Origin: Bacilli bacterium
Lineage (GTDB): Bacteria > Bacillota_I > Bacilli_A > RFN20 > CAG-288
DNA: 64,000 nucleotides
NCBI GenBank assembly: GCA_022652945.1
Contig: JALCRV010000001.1
Coordinates: 195,384 to 259,383, forward strand
Direction of reading: 5' to 3'
The position numbers were made by a program, and so were the translations under genes. Below are positions 16,529 to 25,303 of this stretch, piece after piece. The notes under the pieces are model-generated. The model saw nothing but the letters and a program-made list of their open reading frames with translations, was not told where the DNA came from and made no database searches. Positions within the stretch are counted from its first letter, which is position 1. Each line of letters opens with the position of its first letter.

Positions 16529-19009
16529 ATGAAAGGCAAAGAAGAATTACTGGCTGAATTGACTTTAGAAGAAAAGGCCGCCTTACTGGAAGGCTATAAA
16601 AACTGGGAGACTAATCCAATCCCCAACCAAGACATTCCTTCGATTTATTTAACCGATGGGCCTTTAGGCGTCAGAAAAATCTCCGCCTTGCAATCAAAAG
16701 GAGCGGTTGGTTTAGGAGAAACAGAAAAATCCACCTGTTTTCCTTCTTTAGCTAATCTTTCCACCTCCTGGGATGAACAACTAGCCAAGAAAGAAGGAGA
16801 AGGAATCGGTAAAGAATCTCATTTTCACGGAGTGGATGTCGTACTTGCTCCAGCAATGAACCTTAAAAGAGATCCCCGTTGCGGACGGAATTTCGAATAT
16901 TTCTCTGAAGATCCTCTTTTAAGCGGAAGGATTGCCTCCGCCTATGTTAAAGGAATCCAAAAAGCTGGAACTGGTGCTTGTTTAAAACACTTCGCCTGCA
17001 ATAACTTAGAAGGCAGACGCTTTTCCTCCGACTCAATTGTCGATCAAAGAGCCCTCCACGAACTGTACCTTAAAAACTTCGCTCTAGCGATTAAAGACAG
17101 CCAACCGGAGACCGTCATGTGCTCTTATAACTACTTAAATGAAGTCTGTGTCTCAGAGAATAAGTACCTTTTAACCGATGTCCTAAGAAAGGAAATGGGC
17201 TTTAAAGGCTTAGTCATGACCGACTGGGGCGCCACCAAAGATCGGGTAAAAGGAGTAGAAGCCGGGGTTGATTTAAGTATGCCGGGCGGTGTAGTCCAAG
17301 ATAGAAAAGACATCATTAAGGCCGTAAAAGACGGGATTCTTCCTTTAGAGACTTTAAATAACTCGGTCAGAAGAGTCTTAACCTTAATTGAAAAAAGAAT
17401 CCAAGACCGTAAGTTGATTCCTGAGCAAGAAAAGACCATCCAGGAAAATGAAAAGCTGGCGGAAGAGATTGCTTTAAAATCAGCTGTTTTATTAAAAAAT
17501 GATGGCGTTCTGCCGTTAAAAAATGATGAGAAAATCCTCGCGGTCGGCTATCTTTTCTCCCATATACGTTATCAAGGAGCCGGGAGCAGCGGACTCAATC
17601 CGATAAAGCTGGTTTCGATTAAAGAAGCTTTTGACCAAGGAGAAGTAAAATACGATTATGTCCAGGGTTACGAAGAAAAAGCTGGAAAGAATGAAGAAAA
17701 GCTTTATCAGGAAGCCTTAAGAAAAGCTGAAGATTATCAGACCGTTCTTTTCTTCGGAGGCTTAACCGCTTTCGAGGAATCGGAAGGTTACGATCGTAAG
17801 GATTTAAAGATCTCCTCTAACCAAGTCAGGCTGATTGAAGGCCTGATCAACGAGGGAAAGAAAGTAGTCTTAGTTTTGTTTGGCGGTTCCCCGGTTGAAC
17901 TGCCTTTTGAAGGCAAACTAGCAGCGATTTTGAATATGTATCTTCCCGGCGAAATGGGTGGAGAAGCTACTAGAAAGCTTCTCTTCGGTCTTTCTTCCCC
18001 GGAAGGCCACTTAGCGGAAACCTGGGTTAAGAAGACGGAAGACATTTTCCGCTTTGTTGATTTCGGCAAGGACAATTACGAAGAGTATCGCGAAAGTATC
18101 TTTATCGGCTATCGTTATTACGACAAAGCGAAAGGCAAAGTCCGCTATCCTTTCGGATACGGGCTTTCTTATACTTCCTTTACTCATTCAGACTTTAAAG
18201 TAACATCTACTGATAAAGTCATTAAAGTCTCCTTAAAAGTTAAAAACAACGGAGAATATGAAGGCGGGGATTTAATTCAAGTTTACGTTGGTAAGAATCC
18301 CCAGAGTAAAGTCTTTAAAGCTGAAAAAGAGCTTATAGGTTTTAAGAAGGTCCATTTAAAGCCGAAAGAAGAAAAAGAGATTAAAATCGAATTCAAGACA
18401 GAAGATTTAAGTTACTTTAATCCGCTCCTTTATAAGTGGGTCTTAGAGAACGGGACTTACCCTCTATATATCGCTACCGATGCCAATTCGATTATCTTTA
18501 AAGATCAGATTGAGATTAAGGGCGAAAAGGAAATCCCTTCTCCTTATTCCGCTTCGCTTAATGATACATATGACAAAATCGCTGATAATGGCATTGATGA
18601 GCAGACTTTCCTTGCTCTTTTAAATAAAAAGCAGATTGAAAAAAGAACTATCCCTCCTTTCACGACAGAGGATTGCCTGAAGGATTTTGTTATCACTCCA
18701 AGCGGAAAGGCAATAAGCGATGGAATCATCAGCCGTTCCTCAAGCAATATTCCTGATCCTGCTACCCTGCCCGATGGAGAGGCCAAAGATGCTCTAATCC
18801 GCAATAAAGCCTTAATTGTGGGCTTGATGCCTTCGATGAGCTTAAGAGTGATGGTGGAGACCGGAGGTGGAGCCATGAGTCTAAAAGTCGCGGAAGGCAT
18901 GGTTGCGGCTGCTAATGGTGATTTTGTTAAATACCAAGAAATGATGAATTACAAGGAAGAGCCTCTCCCGCTACCGATCGAATTAGCTGAAAAGAAATCC
19001 AAAGATTAA
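16529..19009 (+). CDS. Glycoside hydrolase family 3 (beta-glucosidase/xylosidase-like)
   Basis: I choose the ATG at 16529, not the TTG at 16481, because GGGGGAA lies 5 nt before it and the TTG overlaps the -35. The 826-residue protein has the usual order: barrel domain with LKHFACNN and nucleophile Asp in VMTDWGATKD, alpha/beta sandwich (GAGSSGLNP), fibronectin-III-like domain (about 560-660), and an extra C-terminal segment of about 130 residues found in many Bacillota GH3. It has no signal peptide and probably releases terminal glucose or xylose in the cytoplasm. It is followed by a strong terminator. Confidence 0.9.
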   Translation: MKGKEELLAELTLEEKAALLEGYKNWETNPIPNQDIPSIYLTDGPLGVRKISALQSKGAVGLGETEKSTCFPSLANLSTSWDEQLAKKEGEGIGKESHFHGVDVVLAPAMNLKRDPRCGRNFEYFSEDPLLSGRIASAYVKGIQKAGTGACLKHFACNNLEGRRFSSDSIVDQRALHELYLKNFALAIKDSQPETVMCSYNYLNEVCVSENKYLLTDVLRKEMGFKGLVMTDWGATKDRVKGVEAGVDLSMPGGVVQDRKDIIKAVKDGILPLETLNNSVRRVLTLIEKRIQDRKLIPEQEKTIQENEKLAEEIALKSAVLLKNDGVLPLKNDEKILAVGYLFSHIRYQGAGSSGLNPIKLVSIKEAFDQGEVKYDYVQGYEEKAGKNEEKLYQEALRKAEDYQTVLFFGGLTAFEESEGYDRKDLKISSNQVRLIEGLINEGKKVVLVLFGGSPVELPFEGKLAAILNMYLPGEMGGEATRKLLFGLSSPEGHLAETWVKKTEDIFRFVDFGKDNYEEYRESIFIGYRYYDKAKGKVRYPFGYGLSYTSFTHSDFKVTSTDKVIKVSLKVKNNGEYEGGDLIQVYVGKNPQSKVFKAEKELIGFKKVHLKPKEEKEIKIEFKTEDLSYFNPLLYKWVLENGTYPLYIATDANSIIFKDQIEIKGEKEIPSPYSASLNDTYDKIADNGIDEQTFLALLNKKQIEKRTIPPFTTEDCLKDFVITPSGKAISDGIISRSSSNIPDPATLPDGEAKDALIRNKALIVGLMPSMSLRVMVETGGGAMSLKVAEGMVAAANGDFVKYQEMMNYKEEPLPLPIELAEKKSKD

Positions 19010-19026
19010 TCTTAAAGAAGGAAGAC

Positions 19027-19063
19027 AACATCCGCCTCTTAAGTAAAAAGGCGGATGTTTTTT
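19027..19063 (+). terminator. Terminator after GH3
   Basis: An 11-bp perfect stem, AACATCCGCCT / AGGCGGATGTT, with a short loop and a T6 run. Confidence 0.92.
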
Positions 19064-19110
19064 CATATGAAAACGCAAGATTATGCGTATTTTCGAAATA
19101 TAAAGGAAGT

Positions 19111-19135
19111 CTTAAGGCTTATAATAAGCCGTAAG
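19111..19135 (+). promoter_or_regulatory. 25-bp palindrome embedding the -10 of GH2 copy B
   Basis: CTTAaGGCTTAtaaTAAGCCgTAAG is a near-perfect palindrome that contains TATAAT at 19120-19125, 29 nt before the GH2 ATG. There is no T tract, so it is more like an operator over the promoter than a terminator. The matching -35 is weak. Confidence 0.6.
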
Positions 19136-19153
19136 AAAATGGAGGCAAAGCAT

Positions 19154-21574
19154 ATGATTGAGGATTTTAACCAAGGATGGAAGTTCCGGCTGTCTAGTCA
19201 AAGAAAAGAGCAAGAGGTGGATCTGCCTCACGATGCGATGCTTTATTCTAAAAGAGATCCTCAGTCACTCGGAGGAGCCGGAATCGGTTATTTCTCCGGG
19301 GGAGTTTATATCTATAAGAAAAACTTTGAAGCCCCTAAAGAATGGGAAGGTAAACATATAACTTTCCTTTTCGAGGGTGTTTACCGCAATGCGGAAGTAA
19401 CCATTAACGGGAAAAAGGCCGGAGGTTTCCATTACGGCTATTCTTCTTTTGATATCGTCGCTGATTCCCTTCTTAAATACGGAGAAGATAACGAAATTAT
19501 TGTTAAAGCGGATAATAAAGATCAGCCTAATTCCCGCTTCTATACCGGGGGCGGTATCTATCGTCCGGTCCACCTTTTAATTCAGGAAAAAGAAAGATTC
19601 CTTCCGCATCTTACCAGAGTCAAGACTATCCATTACACTCCCGCGGAAGTGGAGATTAATATTCCCCATGAAGGCGGTGAAGTTTATTATGAAATCCTGA
19701 ATCCGGATCGGAAGAAGGTTTTCTCTTCTAATAAAGACTCTGAAACGGTGAAGATTCCTAACGCTTCGTTCTGGGATGATGTCCATCCGAACCTTTATAC
19801 CTTAAAGGCATATCTGAAAAAGGATGGAAAAGTCATCGAGGAAGAAAGAGTCAGATTCGGTATCCGTCTGCTATCTTGGTCTGGCAAAGGCTTTTTCGTC
19901 AATGGTAAGCAGAAGCTTTTAAGAGGGGGCTGCATCCATTCGGATAACGGCATCCTCGGCGCTTGTTCTTATGAGGAAGCCGAATACCGCAAGGCGAAGC
20001 TTCTGAAAGAAGCTGGCTTTAATTTAATCAGATCCGCTCATAATCCGATGAGCGATCATTTCCTTACCGCCTGCGATGAACTTGGGATCTACGTAATGGA
20101 TGAGCTTTCCGATATGTGGTATAAGGCTAAGAATCCTTATGATTACTCCCTTAACTTCATGGAGGAATATCCTGAAGTCATCAAGAGAATGGTCCAGAAG
20201 GATTTTAACCATCCTTCCGTTATTATGTATTCAATCGGCAATGAAGTCACGGAACCGGCGGAAGCCAAAGGCATTGAGCTTGCCAAGGATTTAACCGAGC
20301 ATTTCCATAAAGAGGATAATTCCCGTCCGACAACCGGCGGAATCAACATCGGACTTTTATTGATGGAAGCCGGAAGACTCGGTTTGTTCAAACAGGAGTT
20401 GGGTAAAGAAGAAACCAAAGAAGCTCCTAAAACTACTGAGGATGCTCAAGCCGATAAGATGTCATCTGAAAAGTTTATGGATATCATGAGTGGTAAAATC
20501 CCCGTCAATTCCACCACGTATAATATGATTACCAACGTTATGGCTCAAAGGATGGAGGATGCTTGTAAGGTTCCTTTTGCGGATACTTTCTGCACCCCGC
20601 TTTTCGATACGATGGATATCGCCGGATATAATTACGCTTCCGGGCGTTATGAACTAGACCGCGATCTCCATCCTGATCGTTTGATTATTGGAAGCGAGAC
20701 TCTGACCGGATCTTTATATAAGAACTGGTCCATGGTAAAAAACAATCCTAACGTCATCGGAGACTGCATGTGGACCGCGATGGATTATCTTGGTGAAGCC
20801 GGCTGCGGTGCTTGGGCTTATGAAGCAGATGGAACAAGTTTCAACAAGCCTTATCCGTGGCTTTTAGTTGATGATGGAGCGTTGGACTTAAATGGTCATC
20901 TTGAGGCGCAAGGGGGGTATACCAAGACTGTCTGGGGTTATACCGATAAGCCTTTGATTTATGTAAGACCGATTAACCACGATAATGAGCCGACTAAATC
21001 GGCTTGGCGTTTCACTAATGCCATCGATTCCTGGTCTTGGAAAGGCTTAGAAGGCAAAGAAGCGACGATTGAGGTCTTCTCTTTCGCTCCTTATGTCAAA
21101 CTGGAAATCAACGGTAAAGAAGTCGGAACTGAAAAGGTTAATGGCAATAAGGTCCTCTTCCATGCCCATTATGAACCGGGTATCTTAAAAGCCATCGATC
21201 TCAATGAAGATAAGAGTGAAAGAAGAGAATCAAGTCTAGTAAGCGCCCAAGGCAAACTCAAGATTTTCATTAAAGCCGAGAAAGAGCAATTCCGTAACGG
21301 AGAGGTCGCTTTCTTTGAAATCCTAATTGAAGATGATAATAGACAGGTTGAGTCGAATGCGGATACCTTAATCCAAGCGGAGATTGAGAACGGAAAGATC
21401 TTAGGCTTAGGGTCTTCTCAAGCTCGAACCGAGGATAAATATTACGAAGGCAAGTGCCACACTTACTACGGTCGCGCTTTGTTAGCGGCGAAGGTCTTTA
21501 AAGGAATAGTAAAGATTAAAGTCACCGGGGAAGGTTTTGAAAAACCTGGGACGTTGACCTTGAATATCCGTTAA
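19154..21574 (+). CDS. Glycoside hydrolase family 2 (beta-galactosidase-like), copy B
   Basis: The track starts at 19055, but the ATG at 19154 has GGAGG 8 nt upstream, gives MIEDFNQGW like MIIDFNDNW of copy A, and lies after the palindromic promoter; the longer version would start inside the preceding terminator. The 806-residue enzyme has the same domains as copy A, with acid/base Glu in MYSIGNEVTEP and nucleophile Glu in LIIGSETLTGS. Relative to copy A it carries an extra charged loop of some tens of residues (around residues 420-460) inside the barrel domain. No signal peptide. Substrate unknown; divergence from copy A suggests a different specificity. Confidence 0.9.
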   Translation: MIEDFNQGWKFRLSSQRKEQEVDLPHDAMLYSKRDPQSLGGAGIGYFSGGVYIYKKNFEAPKEWEGKHITFLFEGVYRNAEVTINGKKAGGFHYGYSSFDIVADSLLKYGEDNEIIVKADNKDQPNSRFYTGGGIYRPVHLLIQEKERFLPHLTRVKTIHYTPAEVEINIPHEGGEVYYEILNPDRKKVFSSNKDSETVKIPNASFWDDVHPNLYTLKAYLKKDGKVIEEERVRFGIRLLSWSGKGFFVNGKQKLLRGGCIHSDNGILGACSYEEAEYRKAKLLKEAGFNLIRSAHNPMSDHFLTACDELGIYVMDELSDMWYKAKNPYDYSLNFMEEYPEVIKRMVQKDFNHPSVIMYSIGNEVTEPAEAKGIELAKDLTEHFHKEDNSRPTTGGINIGLLLMEAGRLGLFKQELGKEETKEAPKTTEDAQADKMSSEKFMDIMSGKIPVNSTTYNMITNVMAQRMEDACKVPFADTFCTPLFDTMDIAGYNYASGRYELDRDLHPDRLIIGSETLTGSLYKNWSMVKNNPNVIGDCMWTAMDYLGEAGCGAWAYEADGTSFNKPYPWLLVDDGALDLNGHLEAQGGYTKTVWGYTDKPLIYVRPINHDNEPTKSAWRFTNAIDSWSWKGLEGKEATIEVFSFAPYVKLEINGKEVGTEKVNGNKVLFHAHYEPGILKAIDLNEDKSERRESSLVSAQGKLKIFIKAEKEQFRNGEVAFFEILIEDDNRQVESNADTLIQAEIENGKILGLGSSQARTEDKYYEGKCHTYYGRALLAAKVFKGIVKIKVTGEGFEKPGTLTLNIR

Positions 21575-21649
21575 AGAATTAGATTCGCTTGAGTTAAGAT
21601 AGTCATTATCATTCCCTTCAGAATTTCTCTTTCAAAATAGAAACTTAAA

Positions 21650-21692
21650 AGCAAAAGGCGGAAAGGATTAATCACCCTCTCCGCTTTTTGCT
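21650..21692. terminator. Bidirectional terminator between GH2 and GH3
   Basis: AGCAAAAGGCGGA (21650-21662) pairs with TCCGCTTTTTGCT (21680-21692) with one G-T wobble, between convergent genes. Confidence 0.8.
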
Positions 21693-21737
21693 AATCGTTC
21701 GAATCAATTATTGTAAGGTTAAATAGATATCGATAAG

Positions 21738-24182
21738 TTACTCGACTTCAGCCGTAGCGAAGAATCCTCTTAAAGTATGGTCGATAACTTTCGTCTCATC
21801 AAGTTCATAAGTGAATGGAATAAGAGGAGTATTGGCGTCCTTGGCAAAGTCGAAAGTAAACTTTCCTTTTTCGATTACCCAGTCTTGCGCTGAATTCTGG
21901 AAAGCTAACTGATCAAGGCGGAAAGTCAAAGTGACTTTCTTCGTCTCTCCAGGCTTTAAGGAGATTCTCTTAAAGCCGATCAGTTCCTGCTGAGGACGAA
22001 CGATGGAGGCAAATTCATCCTTACCGAATAACATGACTACTTCATCACCTAAGACCTTACCGGTATTGGTGACTTTCACGGAAGCTTTTAAGACAGGAAT
22101 CCCAGCCTTATCCAAACTGGATTCTAACTTGCCTTCCTTATATTCAAAGGTAGTGTACGAAAGCCCATGGCCGAAAGGATATTGAGCCTTATCCGATTCA
22201 AAGACATAACCTTTAAGTGTGGAATTGGTGATCTTGTTATCATTTCTGGAGCCGTTATGCTGATAGTAATAAAGCGGAGTCTGTCCAGTGGCACGAGGAG
22301 TATCGACCGGCAGTCTGCCACCCGGATTAATCGCGCCAGAAATAACTTCTCCAATCGCAATCCCACCGAAAGGACCCGGGAAGAAGCATTCAAGAATCGC
22401 CGGAGCTTTTTCATAGATAGCCGGAGCAACCAAGGGTCGGTTATCAAGATGGACAACGACGGTATGTTTATTAGCCACCATGACCTTCAAGGCTAATTCT
22501 TCCTGTTTGCCAGATAATTCGATAGCGACATTATCAATGCCTTCTCCAGAAGTGCAATCAGCACCCCAGCCGTTCTTGCCACCGATAGTAAGGATAACAA
22601 CATCAGCATCTTTTGCGGCTTTAACTGCTCCAGCGATATCATCTTTCTCGTTATCAGCTAAATAGCAGCCAAGCGTATAAGTAGCCTTCGGATAGATATC
22701 TTTAATCGCTTCATAGATAGTCTTAGCTCCAGGGACTAAAGAACGGATCGTATTTTCAATCTTTTCTTGTAAATCAGCGGGGTTAGGTTGGCTGATCGGG
22801 GCCACCAACTTCCCAAGGTCCATATTCATATCCTTCAATTTTTCCTTGCCTTGGGTCTCATCCTGAGAAACATCGGCCGCTTTAGAAAGATCAATGCCAG
22901 GCATAATCGCGGAAATCCTATTCTGGATATACATCATCATTTCGATATTTGCCGGAACTGAATAGGAGCCGTGGAGAATACGAAGGCTGTTACCAGTCGG
23001 ACCGATGACCGCGACTTTTAAGTTCTTATTAGTAAGAGGAAGAATCCCGTTATTTTGAACTAGAGTAATCGTCTTTTCCGACATCAGTTTAGATAGCTTA
23101 TGCGGCTGAGTGTTATCAATAGGAGTATAAGCATCATAAGGATGATCGAATAAGCCGAGTTCGAACTTTAATTTCAGAACTCTAGAGCAGGATAGATCAA
23201 TATATTTTTCATCGATCTTTCCGGCCTTAACGGCTTCCCTAAGCTCCGGCCCATAGCAATGCTGATTAGGAAGCTCAACATCAAGTCCAGCCTCCAAGCA
23301 TTTAATGGCGGCTTGGGTGTAATTCTCCGCAGTCTTAGATGAATCAACCAATCTTTCAACTGACCCGTAATCAGAAACCACCACACCTTTAAAGCCCATA
23401 TCGTCCCTTAACAAATCGGTAAGGATCTTTTTGGAATTGCAGACCAAATCCCCATCGATTTCTGAATAGCAGTTCATGACGCACTTTAAATCAGCTAATC
23501 TGATAGCAGCTTCAAAAGGCTTAGCATAATTTTCTCTTAAGTCTCTCCAGTCTGTCTGGACTCTAGCGGTATTAATGCCGTTTTCAGTTAAAGAATATCC
23601 GAGAAGATGCTTAGTAGTGCAGGCCACACCGTGTTTAATATCATCACCCTGTAAGCCTTTAATATAAGAAACACACATTGCCGAGACTAAGGTCGGATCG
23701 GAAGAATAGTCTTCGTTAGTTCTGCCCCAGCGGAAATCACGAGCCAAATCAAGAACTGGAGCCAAGGCTTCTCTTACTCCTAAATCAACCATCTGCTGCC
23801 TAATATAATCAGCCATCTGATTCAATAACTCAGGTTCATAAGAAGCGCCGATGGAAATTGACGAAGGGAAAATGGCGCAACCGACAATCAAAGCGCCTGT
23901 CAAAGCCTCGGAATGGATGATGGTCGGAATTCCCCATTCGTTGCCCTTAATAGCCGCATCCTGGATTTCTCTGATCTTTTTGGCATCATCATTTAAGTCA
24001 GGATTCAAAGCAGCAAAGACGACTTCACCAACACCGTCAGCCAACATTTCAGGTTTACAAACGCCCATAAACTGCACGCAAGTCAATTGGCGGACTTTCT
24101 GATTAAGAGTCATTCTCTTTAAAAGATCTTTAACTCTATCTTCAACGGGAAGAGACGGATTCTGATAAGGGTACTTAGCCAT
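21738..24182 (-). CDS. Glycoside hydrolase family 3 (beta-xylosidase/glucosidase-like)
   Basis: The 814-residue protein has an N-terminal barrel (RDFRWGRTNEDYSSDP, TKHLLGYS, nucleophile Asp in VVVSDYGSVERL), an alpha/beta domain and a fibronectin-III-like C domain (about 690-790). The RWGRTNEDYSSDP form is common in GH3 beta-xylosidases and glucosidases. No signal peptide. AAAGGAG precedes the ATG. It is divergent from the AraC gene at 24355, which probably activates it from the shared 170-nt region. Confidence 0.9.
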   Translation of the reverse strand: MAKYPYQNPSLPVEDRVKDLLKRMTLNQKVRQLTCVQFMGVCKPEMLADGVGEVVFAALNPDLNDDAKKIREIQDAAIKGNEWGIPTIIHSEALTGALIVGCAIFPSSISIGASYEPELLNQMADYIRQQMVDLGVREALAPVLDLARDFRWGRTNEDYSSDPTLVSAMCVSYIKGLQGDDIKHGVACTTKHLLGYSLTENGINTARVQTDWRDLRENYAKPFEAAIRLADLKCVMNCYSEIDGDLVCNSKKILTDLLRDDMGFKGVVVSDYGSVERLVDSSKTAENYTQAAIKCLEAGLDVELPNQHCYGPELREAVKAGKIDEKYIDLSCSRVLKLKFELGLFDHPYDAYTPIDNTQPHKLSKLMSEKTITLVQNNGILPLTNKNLKVAVIGPTGNSLRILHGSYSVPANIEMMMYIQNRISAIMPGIDLSKAADVSQDETQGKEKLKDMNMDLGKLVAPISQPNPADLQEKIENTIRSLVPGAKTIYEAIKDIYPKATYTLGCYLADNEKDDIAGAVKAAKDADVVILTIGGKNGWGADCTSGEGIDNVAIELSGKQEELALKVMVANKHTVVVHLDNRPLVAPAIYEKAPAILECFFPGPFGGIAIGEVISGAINPGGRLPVDTPRATGQTPLYYYQHNGSRNDNKITNSTLKGYVFESDKAQYPFGHGLSYTTFEYKEGKLESSLDKAGIPVLKASVKVTNTGKVLGDEVVMLFGKDEFASIVRPQQELIGFKRISLKPGETKKVTLTFRLDQLAFQNSAQDWVIEKGKFTFDFAKDANTPLIPFTYELDETKVIDHTLRGFFATAEVE

Positions 24183-24204
24183 AATGATTCTCCTTTTTAT
24201 TTAT

Positions 24205-24219
24205 AGCGGTTTTACCGCT
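24205..24219. promoter_or_regulatory. Short inverted repeat upstream of GH3
   Basis: AGCGGT-TTT-ACCGCT is a perfect 6-bp inverted repeat 23 nt upstream of the minus-strand GH3 ATG. It could be an operator near the transcription start; no regulator is assigned. Confidence 0.4.
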
Positions 24220-24264
24220 TTCTGCTAATTACACTATAAATCACCCTTTACAAGCCTAAATGCT

Positions 24265-24295
24265 AAAATGTTCGCGCTTACATCTCAAAATGTTC
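24265..24295. promoter_or_regulatory. Direct repeats spaced 22 bp, candidate AraC binding sites
   Basis: AAAATGTTC occurs at 24265-24273 and 24287-24295, exactly 22 bp apart (two helical turns), in the region between GH3 and araC. Direct half-sites at such spacing are typical of AraC-family activators. Confidence 0.55.
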
Positions 24296-24310
24296 AGAGA
24301 TGAATCACGT

Positions 24311-24340
24311 TTGCCAATTCATATACTCAAAGTTTAAAAT
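24311..24340 (+). promoter_or_regulatory. Possible promoter of the AraC gene
   Basis: TTGCCA (24311-24316) and TAAAAT (24335-24340) with an 18-nt spacer, directly after the direct repeats. Confidence 0.45.
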
Positions 24341-24354
24341 AGAGAAAGAGAAAC

Positions 24355-25269
24355 ATGTCTGAACTAGAATATATCGATTATCCCAAAGAGATACCGATGA
24401 AGCTGATGGTCGTCAATATGGATTCCTCCTGCCCGCACTGGCACTGGGAATACGAACTTTATTTTGTCCTAAAAGGCAATCTAAAGATTCATAAGTCAGA
24501 CGGCTCCTTTTTAGCTAAAGCCGGAGATCTGATTCTTCTAAACTCCAAAGAAATACATTCCATGCAAGCGGTCGATGGAGATAACATCAGCTTGTTTTTG
24601 CAGTTCAGCCCCGACCTTATAAAGCAGGTCTATCCTTCCTCTTTTGACTTTGATATCAATACGGTCTCAAATAACCCTCCTTCAAAAGAAAAGGTCAGAA
24701 ACCTTCAGCAGATTCTTGCTCGAATGGCGCTTCTTATTATAGAGAAGCCCGACGGATATAAATTCTCTTTAACCTCGGACATGTATTTAGTTATCGCTTC
24801 TCTTTTCCACGATTTCCGTTACACACCAACAAGCAACAGCGAGAAAGATTCTTCCAAGGAAACCTTGGAAGACTTTGAAGCCATCCAAAAATACGTAACC
24901 TCCAACTTCAAAACTGATATCAAGGAAAGCGATATGTGCCATCAAATCGGCATGAGCCGTACTAAAGTCTATGAGGTCATGAAAGCCGCGGATATGGATT
25001 CCTTTAGAAGCCTTATCAATTATTACCGTATCGAATATGCTAAAAAGCAACTTTCCAATACAAAAGATCCTATTAGCCTGATTGCTTCCGAAAGCGGCTT
25101 TGTTTCGGATTCTTCTTTCTTTCGGGCTTTTAAGAGTTTAACAGGTATTTCCCCTAATGCCTACCGTGATAAACCTAAAAGCGACAAGCCGGATTACGGA
25201 GCTATCCAAGGATATATCCCTTATTCCTCTTCCGAAGCTGAAAGACTATTAAAGCAATACTTAAAGTAA
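24355..25269 (+). CDS. AraC-family transcriptional regulator (cupin sensor)
   Basis: The 304-residue protein has a cupin ligand domain (about 20-100; HWHWEYELYFVLKG, AKAGDLILLNSKEIH) and two AraC helix-turn-helices at about 180-280 (IGMSRTKVYEVMK and SESGFVSDSSFFRAFKSLTGISPNAYR). It is divergent from GH3 and likely activates it by binding the 22-bp spaced direct repeats between them; the ligand would be a sugar. Convergent with the GH78 gene, 34 nt away, without a clear terminator. Confidence 0.9.
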   Translation: MSELEYIDYPKEIPMKLMVVNMDSSCPHWHWEYELYFVLKGNLKIHKSDGSFLAKAGDLILLNSKEIHSMQAVDGDNISLFLQFSPDLIKQVYPSSFDFDINTVSNNPPSKEKVRNLQQILARMALLIIEKPDGYKFSLTSDMYLVIASLFHDFRYTPTSNSEKDSSKETLEDFEAIQKYVTSNFKTDIKESDMCHQIGMSRTKVYEVMKAADMDSFRSLINYYRIEYAKKQLSNTKDPISLIASESGFVSDSSFFRAFKSLTGISPNAYRDKPKSDKPDYGAIQGYIPYSSSEAERLLKQYLK

Positions 25270-25303
25270 AAATGAAGAAGCGTAACAGCCCTATCTTTCG
25301 TTA

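Noticed and set aside
19055-19153. Longer N-terminus of GH2 copy B
   Set aside because: It would start in the upstream terminator and run across a palindromic promoter; the ATG at 19154 matches the paralog.
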